Shown here piece by piece: positions 52,077 through 60,693 of a stretch of DNA of 64,000 nt. The position numbers and the translations under genes are program-made. The notes under the pieces were generated by a model. It searched no databases. It had not been told where the DNA came from and saw only the letters and a program-made list of their open reading frames with translations. Position 1 is the stretch's first letter. The number at the start of each line of letters is the position of its first letter. Source of the stretch: G965197715 sp965247615 (GTDB lineage: Bacteria; Chloroflexota; Dehalococcoidia; Lucifugimonadales; UBA1127). The DNA is taken from positions 2,108,001 to 2,172,000 of the forward strand of contig OZ252022.1 in the NCBI GenBank assembly GCA_965247615.1, given 5' to 3'.

Positions 52077-54716
52077 GTGACCCAAAAGCTCCGTACCTGC
52101 CTCTCAAGGACCCGCCACGTCATCCCGCCCCTCAGCCTGCTCTTCGTGTTTATCGTGCTGGCGGCGCTGGGCTGGCGAGTGCCGGAGGTTTTCGCGGCCC
52201 GCAACATCAGCGTCAGTCCCCAGTACCTGGACGTTGGCGGCGTGGTCACCGTGCGGGTCCTCGACGACAGCGACTCGGGCGACGACGCCCGCGGCGTCCC
52301 CTTCAGCGGCTCGGCCGTCAACGCGGTGTGGGTGGCGGTCAAGGACAGCGCCGCCGCCTGGGAAGCGGCCTACCTGGCCGTCGAGACGGGGGCCAGCACG
52401 GGCGCCTATGAGGTCAGGATCGCGGTCACCGACGACCCGGAGCCAGTGCCCACCGAGGGTTCCGAGGCGATGCCCGGCGCCCACGGCCAGACCATCGAGT
52501 TTCGCTATGGCATCTTCACCCGGCGAGTCCAGATAGACAGCATCGGGCCAACCATCGAGCTGGTCTCGCCCCTGGACGACGCCGCGTTGCCGCCGGGCCC
52601 CTTCACCTTAGAAGCCACGGTAACCGACGCGGACTCCGCATTCACCGACGACGCGGACGACCTCAACCGGCCCGGCGGCGGCGCCATCACCCTGACCCTG
52701 ATGAGCGCATCGTCCTCCGGCGGATCAGAGGTAGGCGCAGACGACATCGCCTGGGAGAAGGTCCCGGGGGGTTGGCGCATGAGAGCCGGGGTGAACCTGG
52801 GTTCGCGTGGCAGGTACGACAGCCTGAAGTGGCAGGTCACGGCAGTCGACCGGGCGGGGAACCGCGAGAGCAGATCGCGCACCCTGAGCATCGATGGGAA
52901 GAAGCCCGCCTACTCCGTCTCGGTCACCGGCCACTGGTGGGACCCCACCGAGGCCCCGCGGCGGCGGCTGCGGGACGGGTGCGACGCCCGCAGGACGAGC
53001 CTCCGCGTGCACTTCCTGGAGGACTCCGGCCTGGACCCCCGGACCATAGAGCCCAGCGACTTCACCGTGGACAACGTCACGCCCACCGCCGTCCTGACCG
53101 TCGACACGGCGGCGGAGAACGAGGCCGCCTTCGATGCCAAGAAGCCCCGGGACGTCTTCCTGACCCTGCCTGCCGCACTGGCCGCGCACTCCAAGCCCGA
53201 CGTGCGCATCGTGGGCGAGATCAGGGACCAGGCGGGCAATGCCACGGACTATGGCGCCGGTGGGGAGGCCAGGGACGGCCTGCCGCCCAGGCTGACCGTG
53301 CGGCACGACCTCGCCCTGAGCCGCGACGAGACCACCATCACCGTCGAGTCGGACGAAGCACTGAGCCAGACGCCCGTCATCGAGCTGGCCGCCCAGACCA
53401 GCGGGGCCGGGGCATTGGACCCTGCGATCGAGCAAGCCAGTGTCGAAGCCATCGCCATGGGCACCTACCGGGCGGTGGTCCGAGCAGGCGACGAACCCGG
53501 CGCCCGGGAGGCGAGGAAGATCAACATGGTCGTGAGATACGGCGCCACCGTGGTGCGCCATGAGCCGCGTCCGGACCGGTCCCTCGCCGACAAGATCGCC
53601 CAAGAGGTCGAGTGCATCATGGGGGACTCGTTCAACGCCGAGTCGCCGGAGGCCTTCACCTTTGGGCTGGACCCACTGCTCAACAACGGCTTCGACCCGG
53701 AGTTCGTCATCGGCTCCAGCAGGATCATCGATGGGAGCATCCAGAACAGCGACGGCGCCGCGGGCGCCCGGGCAGAGGTCGATACAGCGGCGGTCCTGCG
53801 CGTCACCGTCGACTTCGGACGCCAGTGCGGCATGGGGGCCGACCCCGCCGAAAGCCGCGTGGCCAAGTGCTTCAGCGGCCCCGCGAACAGGGGCGAAGCG
53901 GAGGAGTACTTCGGGGACACCTACGACGCCGTACGGCTCACCAACGTCACGGCCTTCGTGACCCAGGCCGGTGGGCGGGAGAAGACCCTGCCCGTGACCG
54001 TTGCAGGCTCAGACGGCGTCCGGTTCTCGCTGCTGGTGCCCGGCGCGGACCTTGGAAGGTACACCATCGGCGTCCAGGCCCAGGACGAAGCGGGCAACGT
54101 ATCCAGGAGCTGGAACATCGGGGCCCCCGACACCTTCCAGGCCAGATTCATCGTCGTGAAGGCAGAGGCGTTCCACATCCCTCTGGCGCCGGGCTGGAAC
54201 CTGATCTCCCTTCCCTTTTCGCCCCGTGACCCTCGCCTGAGCGCCGTCATACCGCGAGGGCATCCGGTGTCCGTGGTGCTGAGCTATGAGCAGGCAACCG
54301 AGCAGTGGTCGGTCTCCCGACGTGACCCCGAATCTGGGCAGTTTGCGGGCGACGTCACGGTTGTGAACGCGGAGGCCGGGTACTTTGTCCATACCAACAG
54401 CTTCCAGGCGTTGACGATCCATCGCCCGGCCCCCGGGGGCGCCGCCAACGTTCCCCAGTTTCCGGCCCGGCGGCTCGAGAAGGGGTGGAACCTGATCCCC
54501 GTGCTGAGCAGCCAGCGGCCGCTGCCGGTGGAGATCGACGCCGCACGCTACCTGTCCGCCACGGCCTGGGTGAAGGCCGTAAGCTATGAGCCCCATTCGA
54601 ACGAGTGGGTGACCATGGAGCAGCCCGCTGCGGGGGATTCGGCAGACCCGCCGAAGCTCAAGATCGGCCGAGCCTACTGGGTCTGGACCCGAGAAGCAGG
54701 GACCATCGTCCCCTGA
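52077..54716 (+). CDS. Large secreted multidomain protein (Ig-like, adhesin or surface-layer type)
   Basis: An 879-residue exported protein. A signal peptide is clear (PPLSLLFVFIVLAALGW, cleavage near VFAA). It then contains several Ig/cadherin-like beta domains: ISVSPQYLDVGGVVTVRVLD, DSIGPTIELVSPLDDAALPP, SLKWQVTAVDRAGNRES, EIRDQAGNATDYG and VQAQDEAGNVSRS. The C-terminal 190 residues carry two copies of a GWNLISLP/GWNLIPVL motif. No membrane anchor or sortase signal is seen. GTG 52077 has no ribosome site, so the start is uncertain. GC-balanced, unlike the C-skewed genes before 48 kb. Role unknown; binding or surface coat is inferred from the folds. Confidence 0.7.
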   Translation: MTQKLRTCLSRTRHVIPPLSLLFVFIVLAALGWRVPEVFAARNISVSPQYLDVGGVVTVRVLDDSDSGDDARGVPFSGSAVNAVWVAVKDSAAAWEAAYLAVETGASTGAYEVRIAVTDDPEPVPTEGSEAMPGAHGQTIEFRYGIFTRRVQIDSIGPTIELVSPLDDAALPPGPFTLEATVTDADSAFTDDADDLNRPGGGAITLTLMSASSSGGSEVGADDIAWEKVPGGWRMRAGVNLGSRGRYDSLKWQVTAVDRAGNRESRSRTLSIDGKKPAYSVSVTGHWWDPTEAPRRRLRDGCDARRTSLRVHFLEDSGLDPRTIEPSDFTVDNVTPTAVLTVDTAAENEAAFDAKKPRDVFLTLPAALAAHSKPDVRIVGEIRDQAGNATDYGAGGEARDGLPPRLTVRHDLALSRDETTITVESDEALSQTPVIELAAQTSGAGALDPAIEQASVEAIAMGTYRAVVRAGDEPGAREARKINMVVRYGATVVRHEPRPDRSLADKIAQEVECIMGDSFNAESPEAFTFGLDPLLNNGFDPEFVIGSSRIIDGSIQNSDGAAGARAEVDTAAVLRVTVDFGRQCGMGADPAESRVAKCFSGPANRGEAEEYFGDTYDAVRLTNVTAFVTQAGGREKTLPVTVAGSDGVRFSLLVPGADLGRYTIGVQAQDEAGNVSRSWNIGAPDTFQARFIVVKAEAFHIPLAPGWNLISLPFSPRDPRLSAVIPRGHPVSVVLSYEQATEQWSVSRRDPESGQFAGDVTVVNAEAGYFVHTNSFQALTIHRPAPGGAANVPQFPARRLEKGWNLIPVLSSQRPLPVEIDAARYLSATAWVKAVSYEPHSNEWVTMEQPAAGDSADPPKLKIGRAYWVWTREAGTIVP

Positions 54717-54927
54717 TTCCAGGCGCCGCAATTCGCCTCAGCCATTGCCCGCACCGTCCCCCCGATGGTCAAATCCCAACCCGCCGCACTGATTTCGTCA
54801 AGGGGCGACGACTGTCGTCCTGGCCGTCTCAGCTTGCGTCCGGCCGGACCAGTTCCAAGTGCATCAGTCAACAAACTAGTTATGTATACCAGTTTTTCCC
54901 TTGCGCGGGACCGGGGGAGGGCCGTCG

Positions 54928-55428
54928 TCAGCTGCGTTGGGTAGGAAAGAGGTCCATGGAGGGGGCGTGGGCCTTCTTCCAGACCATGATGGTGCGTTTG
55001 AACTCCATGACGACGACGCCGTCCTGGTTGAGGCCCTTGGACTTGATGTGGACGATGCCCTGCTGGGGCCGGGACTTCGACTCGCGCTTGTCGAGCACCT
55101 CAGTTTCGGCGTAGAGCGTGTCGCCCGCGAAAACGGGATGGGGGATGCGCACCTCGTCCCAGCCAAGGTTGACGCCGTTCTCACTGACGTCCTCGACGGT
55201 CATGCCGGTGATGAGGGCGAGGGTGAGTGCGCTGTTCATGAGGGGGCGCTTGAACTCGGTGCGCTTGGCGTACTCGGTATTGAAGTGGATCTGGTTCAGG
55301 TTGGCGGTCAGGAGGGTGAACCAGGTGTTGTCGGTCTCGGTGAGCGTGCGGCCGACGCGGAACTGGTAGACGTCGCCGACCTCAAAGTCCTCGTAGAAGC
55401 GGCCCTGCCATCCGGGTTTCAATGCCAT
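54928..55428 (-). CDS. MaoC-like (R)-specific enoyl-CoA hydratase / dehydratase
   Basis: A 166-residue hot-dog-fold protein. Motifs: GRFYEDFEVGDVYQFRVGRT at the N-terminus, TDNTWFTLLTANLNQIHFNTEYAK (the MaoC Asp/His active-site helix; NxNxxH pattern) and KRPLMNSALTLALITGM. Substrate is likely an enoyl- or acyl-CoA thioester; a mesaconyl- or MaoC-type role cannot be told apart. It is followed on the same strand, upstream in transcription, by an acyl-CoA dehydrogenase 138 bases away, consistent with a fatty-acid or branched-chain oxidation unit. Confidence 0.87.
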   Translation of the reverse strand: MALKPGWQGRFYEDFEVGDVYQFRVGRTLTETDNTWFTLLTANLNQIHFNTEYAKRTEFKRPLMNSALTLALITGMTVEDVSENGVNLGWDEVRIPHPVFAGDTLYAETEVLDKRESKSRPQQGIVHIKSKGLNQDGVVVMEFKRTIMVWKKAHAPSMDLFPTQRS

Positions 55429-55566
55429 TTCTTCATCGCTCCAGTTGGAATGGGAGGCTGGGCCTCCGTTGGTTCTCCGGGGTCACTGCGGCGTGTGGGG
55501 TGTGGCGTCTGCGGATAGGCTGGCTGCCTGCTCCGGCGTCTCTGGCTGTCCGTGCATGTTGCGCCA

Positions 55567-56742
55567 CTAGTAGGACCTGGGCAGGCCGAGGACGCGCTGG
55601 CCCAGGAAGGCGAGGACGAGGTTGTTGTTGACGGGCGCTATGGAGAAGAGGCGGGTCTCGCGGAACTTGCGCTCGACGTCGTACTCGACGGCGAAGCCGT
55701 AGCCGCCGTGGGTGTTGAGGCAGACGTTGGCCGCTTCCCAGGAGGCCTCGGAGGCGAGGAGCTTGGCCATGTTGGCCTCGGCGCCGCAGGGTTGGCTGTC
55801 GTCGAAGAGGGCGGCGGCCCGGAAGCGGACGAGGTCAGCGGCCTCGACGTGGGCGTAGGCCTGGGCGATGGGGAACTGCACGCCCTGGTTGGCCCCGATG
55901 GGCTTGCCGAAGACGACGCGCTGCTTGGCGTAGTCGACGGCCTTTTCGATGAACCAGCGGCCGTCGCCGATGGCCTCGGCGGCGATGAGGATGCGTTCGG
56001 GGTTCCAGGAGTCGATGATCTGGCGGAAGCCGTTGCCCTCCTGGCCGATGAGGCTCTCGGCGGGGATTTCGAGGTCGTCGAAGAAGACGGCGTTGGTGTG
56101 CTGATTGAACATGATGTCCAGGGGTTGTACGCGGACGCGGGGCCCGGCGTCCCGGAGGTCGACGAGGAAGGTGGAGAGACCCAGGGTCTTGTCGTCCAGG
56201 TCATCGTAGGGGGTGGTGCGTGCGAGGAGGAGCATGAGGTCGGACTGCAGGACGCGGGAGATGAATATCTTCTGGCCGTTGACGACGTAGGTGTCGCCCC
56301 GGCGGACGGCGGTGGTTTCGATGCGGGTGGTCTCGGAGCCTGCGTTGGGCTCGGTGACGCCGAAAGCCTGTAGGCGCAGGTCGCCGCTGGCGATTTGGGG
56401 GAGGTAGCGCTGCTGCTGGTCGGCGCTGCCGTGGCGGAGCAGGGTGCCCATGGTGTACATCTGGGCGTGGCAGGCCGTGGCGTTGCCGCCAGAGCGGTTG
56501 ACCTCTTCCAGGATGATGCTGGCCTCGGTGACGCCGAGGCCGGCGCCGCCGTACTCGGGGGGGATGAGAACAGCGAGCCAGCCAAGGTTGGTGAGCTCCT
56601 TGACGAACTCCTCCGGGTAGGCGCGGTCTCGGTCCAAGCTGCGCCAGTACTCGCCGGGGTAGGCGCGGCACACGTCGCGTATGGCGGCGCGGATAGCGTC
56701 GTGGCTGATCTGTTGGCTCGGGATGGATGCGGTGTCCGTCAC
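55567..56742 (-). CDS. Acyl-CoA dehydrogenase family protein
   Basis: A 391-residue FAD enzyme for alpha,beta-dehydrogenation of an acyl-CoA. Family segments: LGWLAVLIPPEYGGAGLG (N-terminal helix domain), QAFGVTEPNAGSETTRIET (flavin contact), GDTYVVNGQKIFISR, and the C-terminal GVQFPIAQAYAHVEAADLVR and NTHGGYGFAVEYDVERKFRE. GTG 56742 with AGGAGGACCC upstream sets the start; the frame runs much further upstream without signals. Chain-length specificity is unknown. Confidence 0.9.
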   Translation of the reverse strand: MTDTASIPSQQISHDAIRAAIRDVCRAYPGEYWRSLDRDRAYPEEFVKELTNLGWLAVLIPPEYGGAGLGVTEASIILEEVNRSGGNATACHAQMYTMGTLLRHGSADQQQRYLPQIASGDLRLQAFGVTEPNAGSETTRIETTAVRRGDTYVVNGQKIFISRVLQSDLMLLLARTTPYDDLDDKTLGLSTFLVDLRDAGPRVRVQPLDIMFNQHTNAVFFDDLEIPAESLIGQEGNGFRQIIDSWNPERILIAAEAIGDGRWFIEKAVDYAKQRVVFGKPIGANQGVQFPIAQAYAHVEAADLVRFRAAALFDDSQPCGAEANMAKLLASEASWEAANVCLNTHGGYGFAVEYDVERKFRETRLFSIAPVNNNLVLAFLGQRVLGLPRSY

Positions 56743-56940
56743 GGGTCCTCCTGACGGGGCAATGGTAGCCAGGGGCCCAAGCGCCGTCAATATGCGCCGT
56801 CGTTGACAGGCTGGAGGCGGGCTGGTTATGCTACCGTCCAGCTTCGGACCTGCGGGGACCGCCGGAGCGCGCACGGGGAGGCGGGGCAGGCGAGGCGATC
56901 GCCTGCGCCACAGGCGACCATACGCCGGAGAGGAGACGCT

Positions 56941-57465
56941 ATGAGCACGCAATCGACATCGCCCCAGGAGGGGTCGGATTCGAGGGTCATCACCATAAAG
57001 GTCGATGCTGTTGCCCTGGAAGGAATGCGCAAGGAGGGGCATACGGACGACGGGTTTACGGTGCACTGCGATGAGGGCTCCCGGCTGGGGGGCCGGGGGA
57101 GCGCGACGACGCCGATGCGCTACCTCTGCCTGGCGGTGGGGTTCTGACTGCTGACCCAGGTTGCCCGGTACGGGCAAATGATGAAGGTGGAGATCACCAG
57201 CGCGCAGGTGCACGTGTCGGGGCGGTTCTCGCGGGAGGGCTCGGTCCTGGCGGAGACCATCCAGGGCCGGGGCGAGGGCTTCGACGTGCGCCTGGAGGTG
57301 GAGTCGCCGGAGGACCCGGCACGGGTGGCGGGGGTGCTGCGCAATGCGGAGAACGGTTGCTTTGTGATGCAGTCGCTGGCGCACCCGGTGCCGGTGCAGA
57401 GCACGATGACGCTGAACGGGCAGGAGCTCGACGTGGGCGCGGTCACTGGCGCGACGGCCACGTGA
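56941..57465 (+). CDS. OsmC-family peroxidase, candidate selenoprotein (in-frame TGA at the catalytic Cys)
   Basis: A single frame of 174 codons with one internal TGA at 57145-57147 (codon 69). Before it: TIKVDAVALEGMRKEGHTDD and ATTPMRYLCLAVGF; after it: LLTQVARYGQMMKVEITSAQ and NAENGCFVMQSL. OsmC/Ohr proteins have the peroxidatic Cys exactly here (AxGFCLLTQ-like) and the second conserved Cys in the later helix, which is present. Both sides keep the fold, with no other fault. A hairpin fitting a bacterial SECIS follows. OsmC-like selenoproteins are known from marine metagenomes. GAGAGGAGACGCT precedes the ATG. If selenocysteine is not made, this is a gene with a nonsense mutation. Confidence 0.78.
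57161..57177 (+). promoter_or_regulatory. Candidate bacterial SECIS hairpin
   Basis: TTGCCCG-GTA-CGGGCAA: a perfect 7-bp stem with loop GTA starting 21 bases after the TGA at 57145-57147 (20 bases in between). Bacterial SECIS elements need a small apical loop with G in the first two positions at about 16-37 bases from the TGA; this fits both. Confidence 0.65.
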
Positions 57466-57593
57466 GGGGCCGCTCACCCTCCGACAAGCTCAGGATGGCG
57501 GCGAGGGTGGCTGGCGCGACGTAGCGGGCGCGTGCGGGGCGATAGGGCGGGACAGCCGCGGGGCGGCGGCAGCAGACAGTAAAGGGGGACAAC

Positions 57594-58352
57594 ATGGGCC
57601 GATTGGATGACCGCGTGGCTATCGTGACGGGCGGGGCCGGCTACCTGGGAAAGTCGCACTCGCTGCACTTGGCACGGGAAGGGGCGCGGGTCGTGGTCGC
57701 CGACATCGCCGACGGGACAAGCACCGTCAGCGCGATTAAGGAGGAGGGCGGCGACGCTATCTGGGTGCGGACGGACGTGACGGACGAAGAATCAACGAAG
57801 GGTATGGCGCAGGCGACGCTGGAGCAGTACGGGCGCATAGACATCCTGGTCAACAACGCGGCCCTCATTGGGGAGAAGCCCAAGCACTTCACCGAGATCA
57901 GCCTGGAAGAGTGGAAGCGCAGCCTGGACGTGGACCTAACGGGGATGTTCCTGTGCGCGCAGGCTGTTGCCCCGGCGATGAAGGAGGCGGGCTACGGCCG
58001 CATGGTCAACATCTCGTCGTGCCGGGAGTTGGTCGGCGGCGCGAACCAGCTGGCCTACGTGAGCGCGAAGGCGGGGGTGATTGGGCTCACGCGGGCGTTG
58101 GCGACGGAGCTGGGGGACTTTGGCGTTACGGTGAACTCTGTGCTGCCGGGGCTGTACGACCGGGCGCTGGACGCGTCGGGCGCCATTGGCGGGCCGCGCA
58201 CGGAGGAGCGGCGGCAGCTGCAGGCGATAAAGCGGTATGGAGATGCGGGGGACCTGTCGCCGGCAGTGGTGTTCTTCGCGTCGGAGGAGGCGCGATTCAT
58301 CACGGGGCAGGCGCTGGCGGTCGACGGCGGCCTGGTCCGCTCCGGCGGCTAA
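57594..58352 (+). CDS. SDR-family NAD(P)-dependent oxidoreductase
   Basis: A 252-residue classical short-chain dehydrogenase. Nucleotide motif VAIVTGGAGYLGKSHSLHLA (TGxxxGxG variant, residues about 8-27), the acidic residue after the second strand in VVVADIAD suggests NAD preference, NNAAL, catalytic Ser in VNISSC and Tyr-Lys in AYVSAKAG. The C-terminus ends ITGQALAVDGGL as usual. AAAGGGGG precedes the ATG. Substrate unknown; neighbours in CoA metabolism give a weak hint toward 3-hydroxyacyl substrates. Confidence 0.9.
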   Translation: MGRLDDRVAIVTGGAGYLGKSHSLHLAREGARVVVADIADGTSTVSAIKEEGGDAIWVRTDVTDEESTKGMAQATLEQYGRIDILVNNAALIGEKPKHFTEISLEEWKRSLDVDLTGMFLCAQAVAPAMKEAGYGRMVNISSCRELVGGANQLAYVSAKAGVIGLTRALATELGDFGVTVNSVLPGLYDRALDASGAIGGPRTEERRQLQAIKRYGDAGDLSPAVVFFASEEARFITGQALAVDGGLVRSGG

Positions 58353-58356
58353 GGTC

Positions 58357-58394
58357 GCTGGCGACGGCTTTGTGGGGAGAGGGTGTGCTGGAGG
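58357..58394 (+). repeat. Repeat family B copy
   Basis: GCTGGCGACGGCTTTGTGGG, then GAGAGGGTGTGCTGGAGG. Compare GCTGGCGTGACGGCCTTGTG at 48526 and the reverse-oriented copy at 33522-33552. Confidence 0.6.
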
Positions 58395-58410
58395 CAGCAC
58401 AGGGGTTGGG

Positions 58411-59382
58411 CTAGCGCTTGAGGTGCTCGTCGAACCAGGCGAGGGTGTCCCGCCACGCCGCCTGTGCGGACTCGGGATGATAGCGCGTGCCGGTGTCGTT
58501 GAAGAAGGCGTGGTTGGCCCCGGCGTAGGTGTTGAACGTGTAGCTCTTCCCCTGCTCCTTCAGGGCCGCTTCCAGGTCCGGGACGCCCGCGTTGATGCGA
58601 TTGTCCTCCGCGGCGTAGATGCCCAGAACGGCCGCTTGAATGTTGGGGACCTCCTCCAGGGGCGGAGCGGCGCCGTAGAAGGGCACGGCCGCACGGACCT
58701 GCGGGTTGCGGGCCGCGAGGAGCCAGGCCATGCCCCCGCCGTAGCAGAAGCCGGTGACGCCAATGCGGTCCGGCCGGACGAAGGGCTGCGCCTGAAGGTA
58801 TACCACGGAGGCGTTCATGTCCTCGATGGCCTGCTCTTGCGTGACCTCCCGGAGGGCGGTGCGCATTGCGCCGGAGTCGGGGAAGCCGGCGGAGCCGCCC
58901 TTTCGGGAGAGGAGATCGAGGGCGAAGGCGGCGTAGCCCTCGAGTGCCAGCCGCCGGGTCAGGTCCGGGAAGTGGGGGAGGAGGCCGCGGTTCTCGTGGA
59001 TCACGAGGACGGCCGGGTGCGGGCCGTCGGCGGCGGGGCGGGAGAGGTAGCCCCGCACGGTCACGCCATTGGCCTCGAACTGCACCGGCCCAGCTTGGAT
59101 GCGCGGGTCGTGGGGGGACACGGTCTCGCCAGGGCCCGAAGTCGGCGACGGCGACGGGGTGGGCTCCGGAGTGGCGGTCGGCGGTATTATTGCGGTGGGC
59201 GACGCCATGGCCGCGGGGACGGCGGCCTCCGGGGCGCACGCGAGGCTCCACGCCAGTGAGGATGCCGCGATGGCGCCGCCGGTGATGAGGGCCAGGCGCC
59301 GCAGGAACTCCCGCCGAGTGACGAGGCCGGTCCGGTAGTCCTGGGCGATCTCGGTGGCCAGGAATTGCTGAACGGGGTCCAT
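58411..59382 (-). CDS. Exported dienelactone hydrolase family protein (Tat lipoprotein)
   Basis: A 323-residue alpha/beta hydrolase. The N-terminus has a Tat motif TRREFLRRLALITGG (about residues 22-36) followed by a lipobox-like SLAWSLAC (Cys near residue 49) and a Pro/Thr/Ser-rich linker, so it is likely folded in the cytoplasm, exported and lipid-anchored. The catalytic triad is of the dienelactone hydrolase type: Cys in GVTGFCYGGGMAW, Asp in GIYAAEDNRI and His in AGANHAFFND. The conserved Glu of VIHENRGLL is present. Substrate unknown. Confidence 0.88.
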   Translation of the reverse strand: MDPVQQFLATEIAQDYRTGLVTRREFLRRLALITGGAIAASSLAWSLACAPEAAVPAAMASPTAIIPPTATPEPTPSPSPTSGPGETVSPHDPRIQAGPVQFEANGVTVRGYLSRPAADGPHPAVLVIHENRGLLPHFPDLTRRLALEGYAAFALDLLSRKGGSAGFPDSGAMRTALREVTQEQAIEDMNASVVYLQAQPFVRPDRIGVTGFCYGGGMAWLLAARNPQVRAAVPFYGAAPPLEEVPNIQAAVLGIYAAEDNRINAGVPDLEAALKEQGKSYTFNTYAGANHAFFNDTGTRYHPESAQAAWRDTLAWFDEHLKR

Positions 59383-59598
59383 GGCGCTCCTTCCGCTGCG
59401 GCACTTCGGGACGCGAAAGAGTGTGGACGCGGGCAGTCGTACAATGTTACGTCAGGGCAGCGGCGCCGGATTCGCCGACCGGGCGCGGGAGGAAGGGCGC
59501 GGCGAGGTGGGCGGACGGTCAGGGGTTGAGGACAGCGGGTGGTAGGCGGCTGATCTTCAGTTATGCCTACGGTTATTCCGAACTGAGTCACTCAGGGG

Positions 59599-60693
59599 CT
59601 ACACCTCGGAGTCGGCACGGACGAGCGTCCAGATTCTTTCAAGCGGTATTTGTGCCTTGACTTGCTCTGGAAGGCGGTCATAGGTCCGGTACACAGCACG
59701 CACCAGGTCTTCGGCGTTCCAGAGACGCACCGTGAAGAAGCTCTGACGGGCTTCACGCTGGACCGGACCCGTAAAGCCCCCCCAACTCACCAGGAGCCCC
59801 CGGTCTGCTTGGAGCGTCTGCATGGTACCCTGAAGGGCTCTGAGTATTGTGACGTCGACCGGACCCGTTGTTGCTTTGACCTGAACGCAGATTCCCGGGC
59901 CTGCGAATGCAACTGAGCCCTGGCCAGCTAGGATGTCTGCGCCGCCGTCAGGCCCCGGAGGCGAACGCCATGTGGAGTACCCCTCTGCCGTTAGCACGGC
60001 TTCGACGAGTAGCGCGAGCTCGTGCCCCGGGAAGCGTGCCTGAACGTGATCCAGTATCTGCTGATGGGCGATTTCAACGATGTTTAGTATGGCGGCATCG
60101 TCCGAAACAGCTTGCTCTTCGGCGATTGGGGCTGCTGAGGTGCTGCTAGTTGTGTCACCGCCTGGATCTTGTCCTCCCTCCAGGATTGCTTTGAACCGTC
60201 GATCGGCATGGTTGCGCCGAATCCGACAGACGGTCATCGCGGCCCCCAACGAGTTAAGCAAGTCCTGTTGGATATGCCATCGAGGAACGTCAGTACGGAT
60301 CCATTCAACCGCACGGGTATGGCGCTTGTTCCCTTCTACTTCTTTGTATGTGTACGGGCCGTTGATTCGACCGAGTGCGACTTGGCCGGGGCGTGTCTTG
60401 AACGGAAGTGCTACGATGTCGCCCTCGCGCATGCGTAGCGTGAAGGCATCCATCTGGGCAGCCCTGTTCGAGTTGCGTGCTTGGAGTGCCTGTGGATTTG
60501 CCTGTTTAACCCGGTCGAACACTGCATCCCGGTCTGTGGCTGTCGTCAGGTCTGGGACATCGTTGAACCCAATGATTGCGAGTCCCTGCTCAAGAGCGAC
60601 TGCTTCGTCTTCCCCTTGAGCACCGGCACGTACTAGCCACACTGGGGGCGCTGAAACGCCCGGTGCGGCACTTTGAGGGTCGCTAACGGTCAT
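59599..60693 (-). CDS. Mrr-type restriction endonuclease
   Basis: A 364-residue protein. The C-terminal half is an Mrr/PD-(D/E)xK nuclease domain: AEGYSTWRSPPGPDGGADIL (Asp 249, Asp 253) and GICVQVKATTG (Gln 271, Lys 273), followed by TILRALQGTMQ, the usual helix. The N-terminal 140 residues include a small beta domain (GDIVALPFKTRPGQVALGRI) that may bind modified DNA. Mrr enzymes cut methylated or foreign DNA. Its ATG overlaps the stop of the upstream HTH gene (ATGA), so they are translated together. No methyltransferase is adjacent, which fits a modification-dependent enzyme. Confidence 0.85.
   Translation of the reverse strand: MTVSDPQSAAPGVSAPPVWLVRAGAQGEDEAVALEQGLAIIGFNDVPDLTTATDRDAVFDRVKQANPQALQARNSNRAAQMDAFTLRMREGDIVALPFKTRPGQVALGRINGPYTYKEVEGNKRHTRAVEWIRTDVPRWHIQQDLLNSLGAAMTVCRIRRNHADRRFKAILEGGQDPGGDTTSSTSAAPIAEEQAVSDDAAILNIVEIAHQQILDHVQARFPGHELALLVEAVLTAEGYSTWRSPPGPDGGADILAGQGSVAFAGPGICVQVKATTGPVDVTILRALQGTMQTLQADRGLLVSWGGFTGPVQREARQSFFTVRLWNAEDLVRAVYRTYDRLPEQVKAQIPLERIWTLVRADSEV

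Noticed and set aside
57145..57147. OsmC region as two separate small genes (56941-57147 and 57178-57465)
   Set aside because: Both parts are in the same frame, together form one complete OsmC fold, and the second lacks its own ribosome site; a read-through TGA is the better model.
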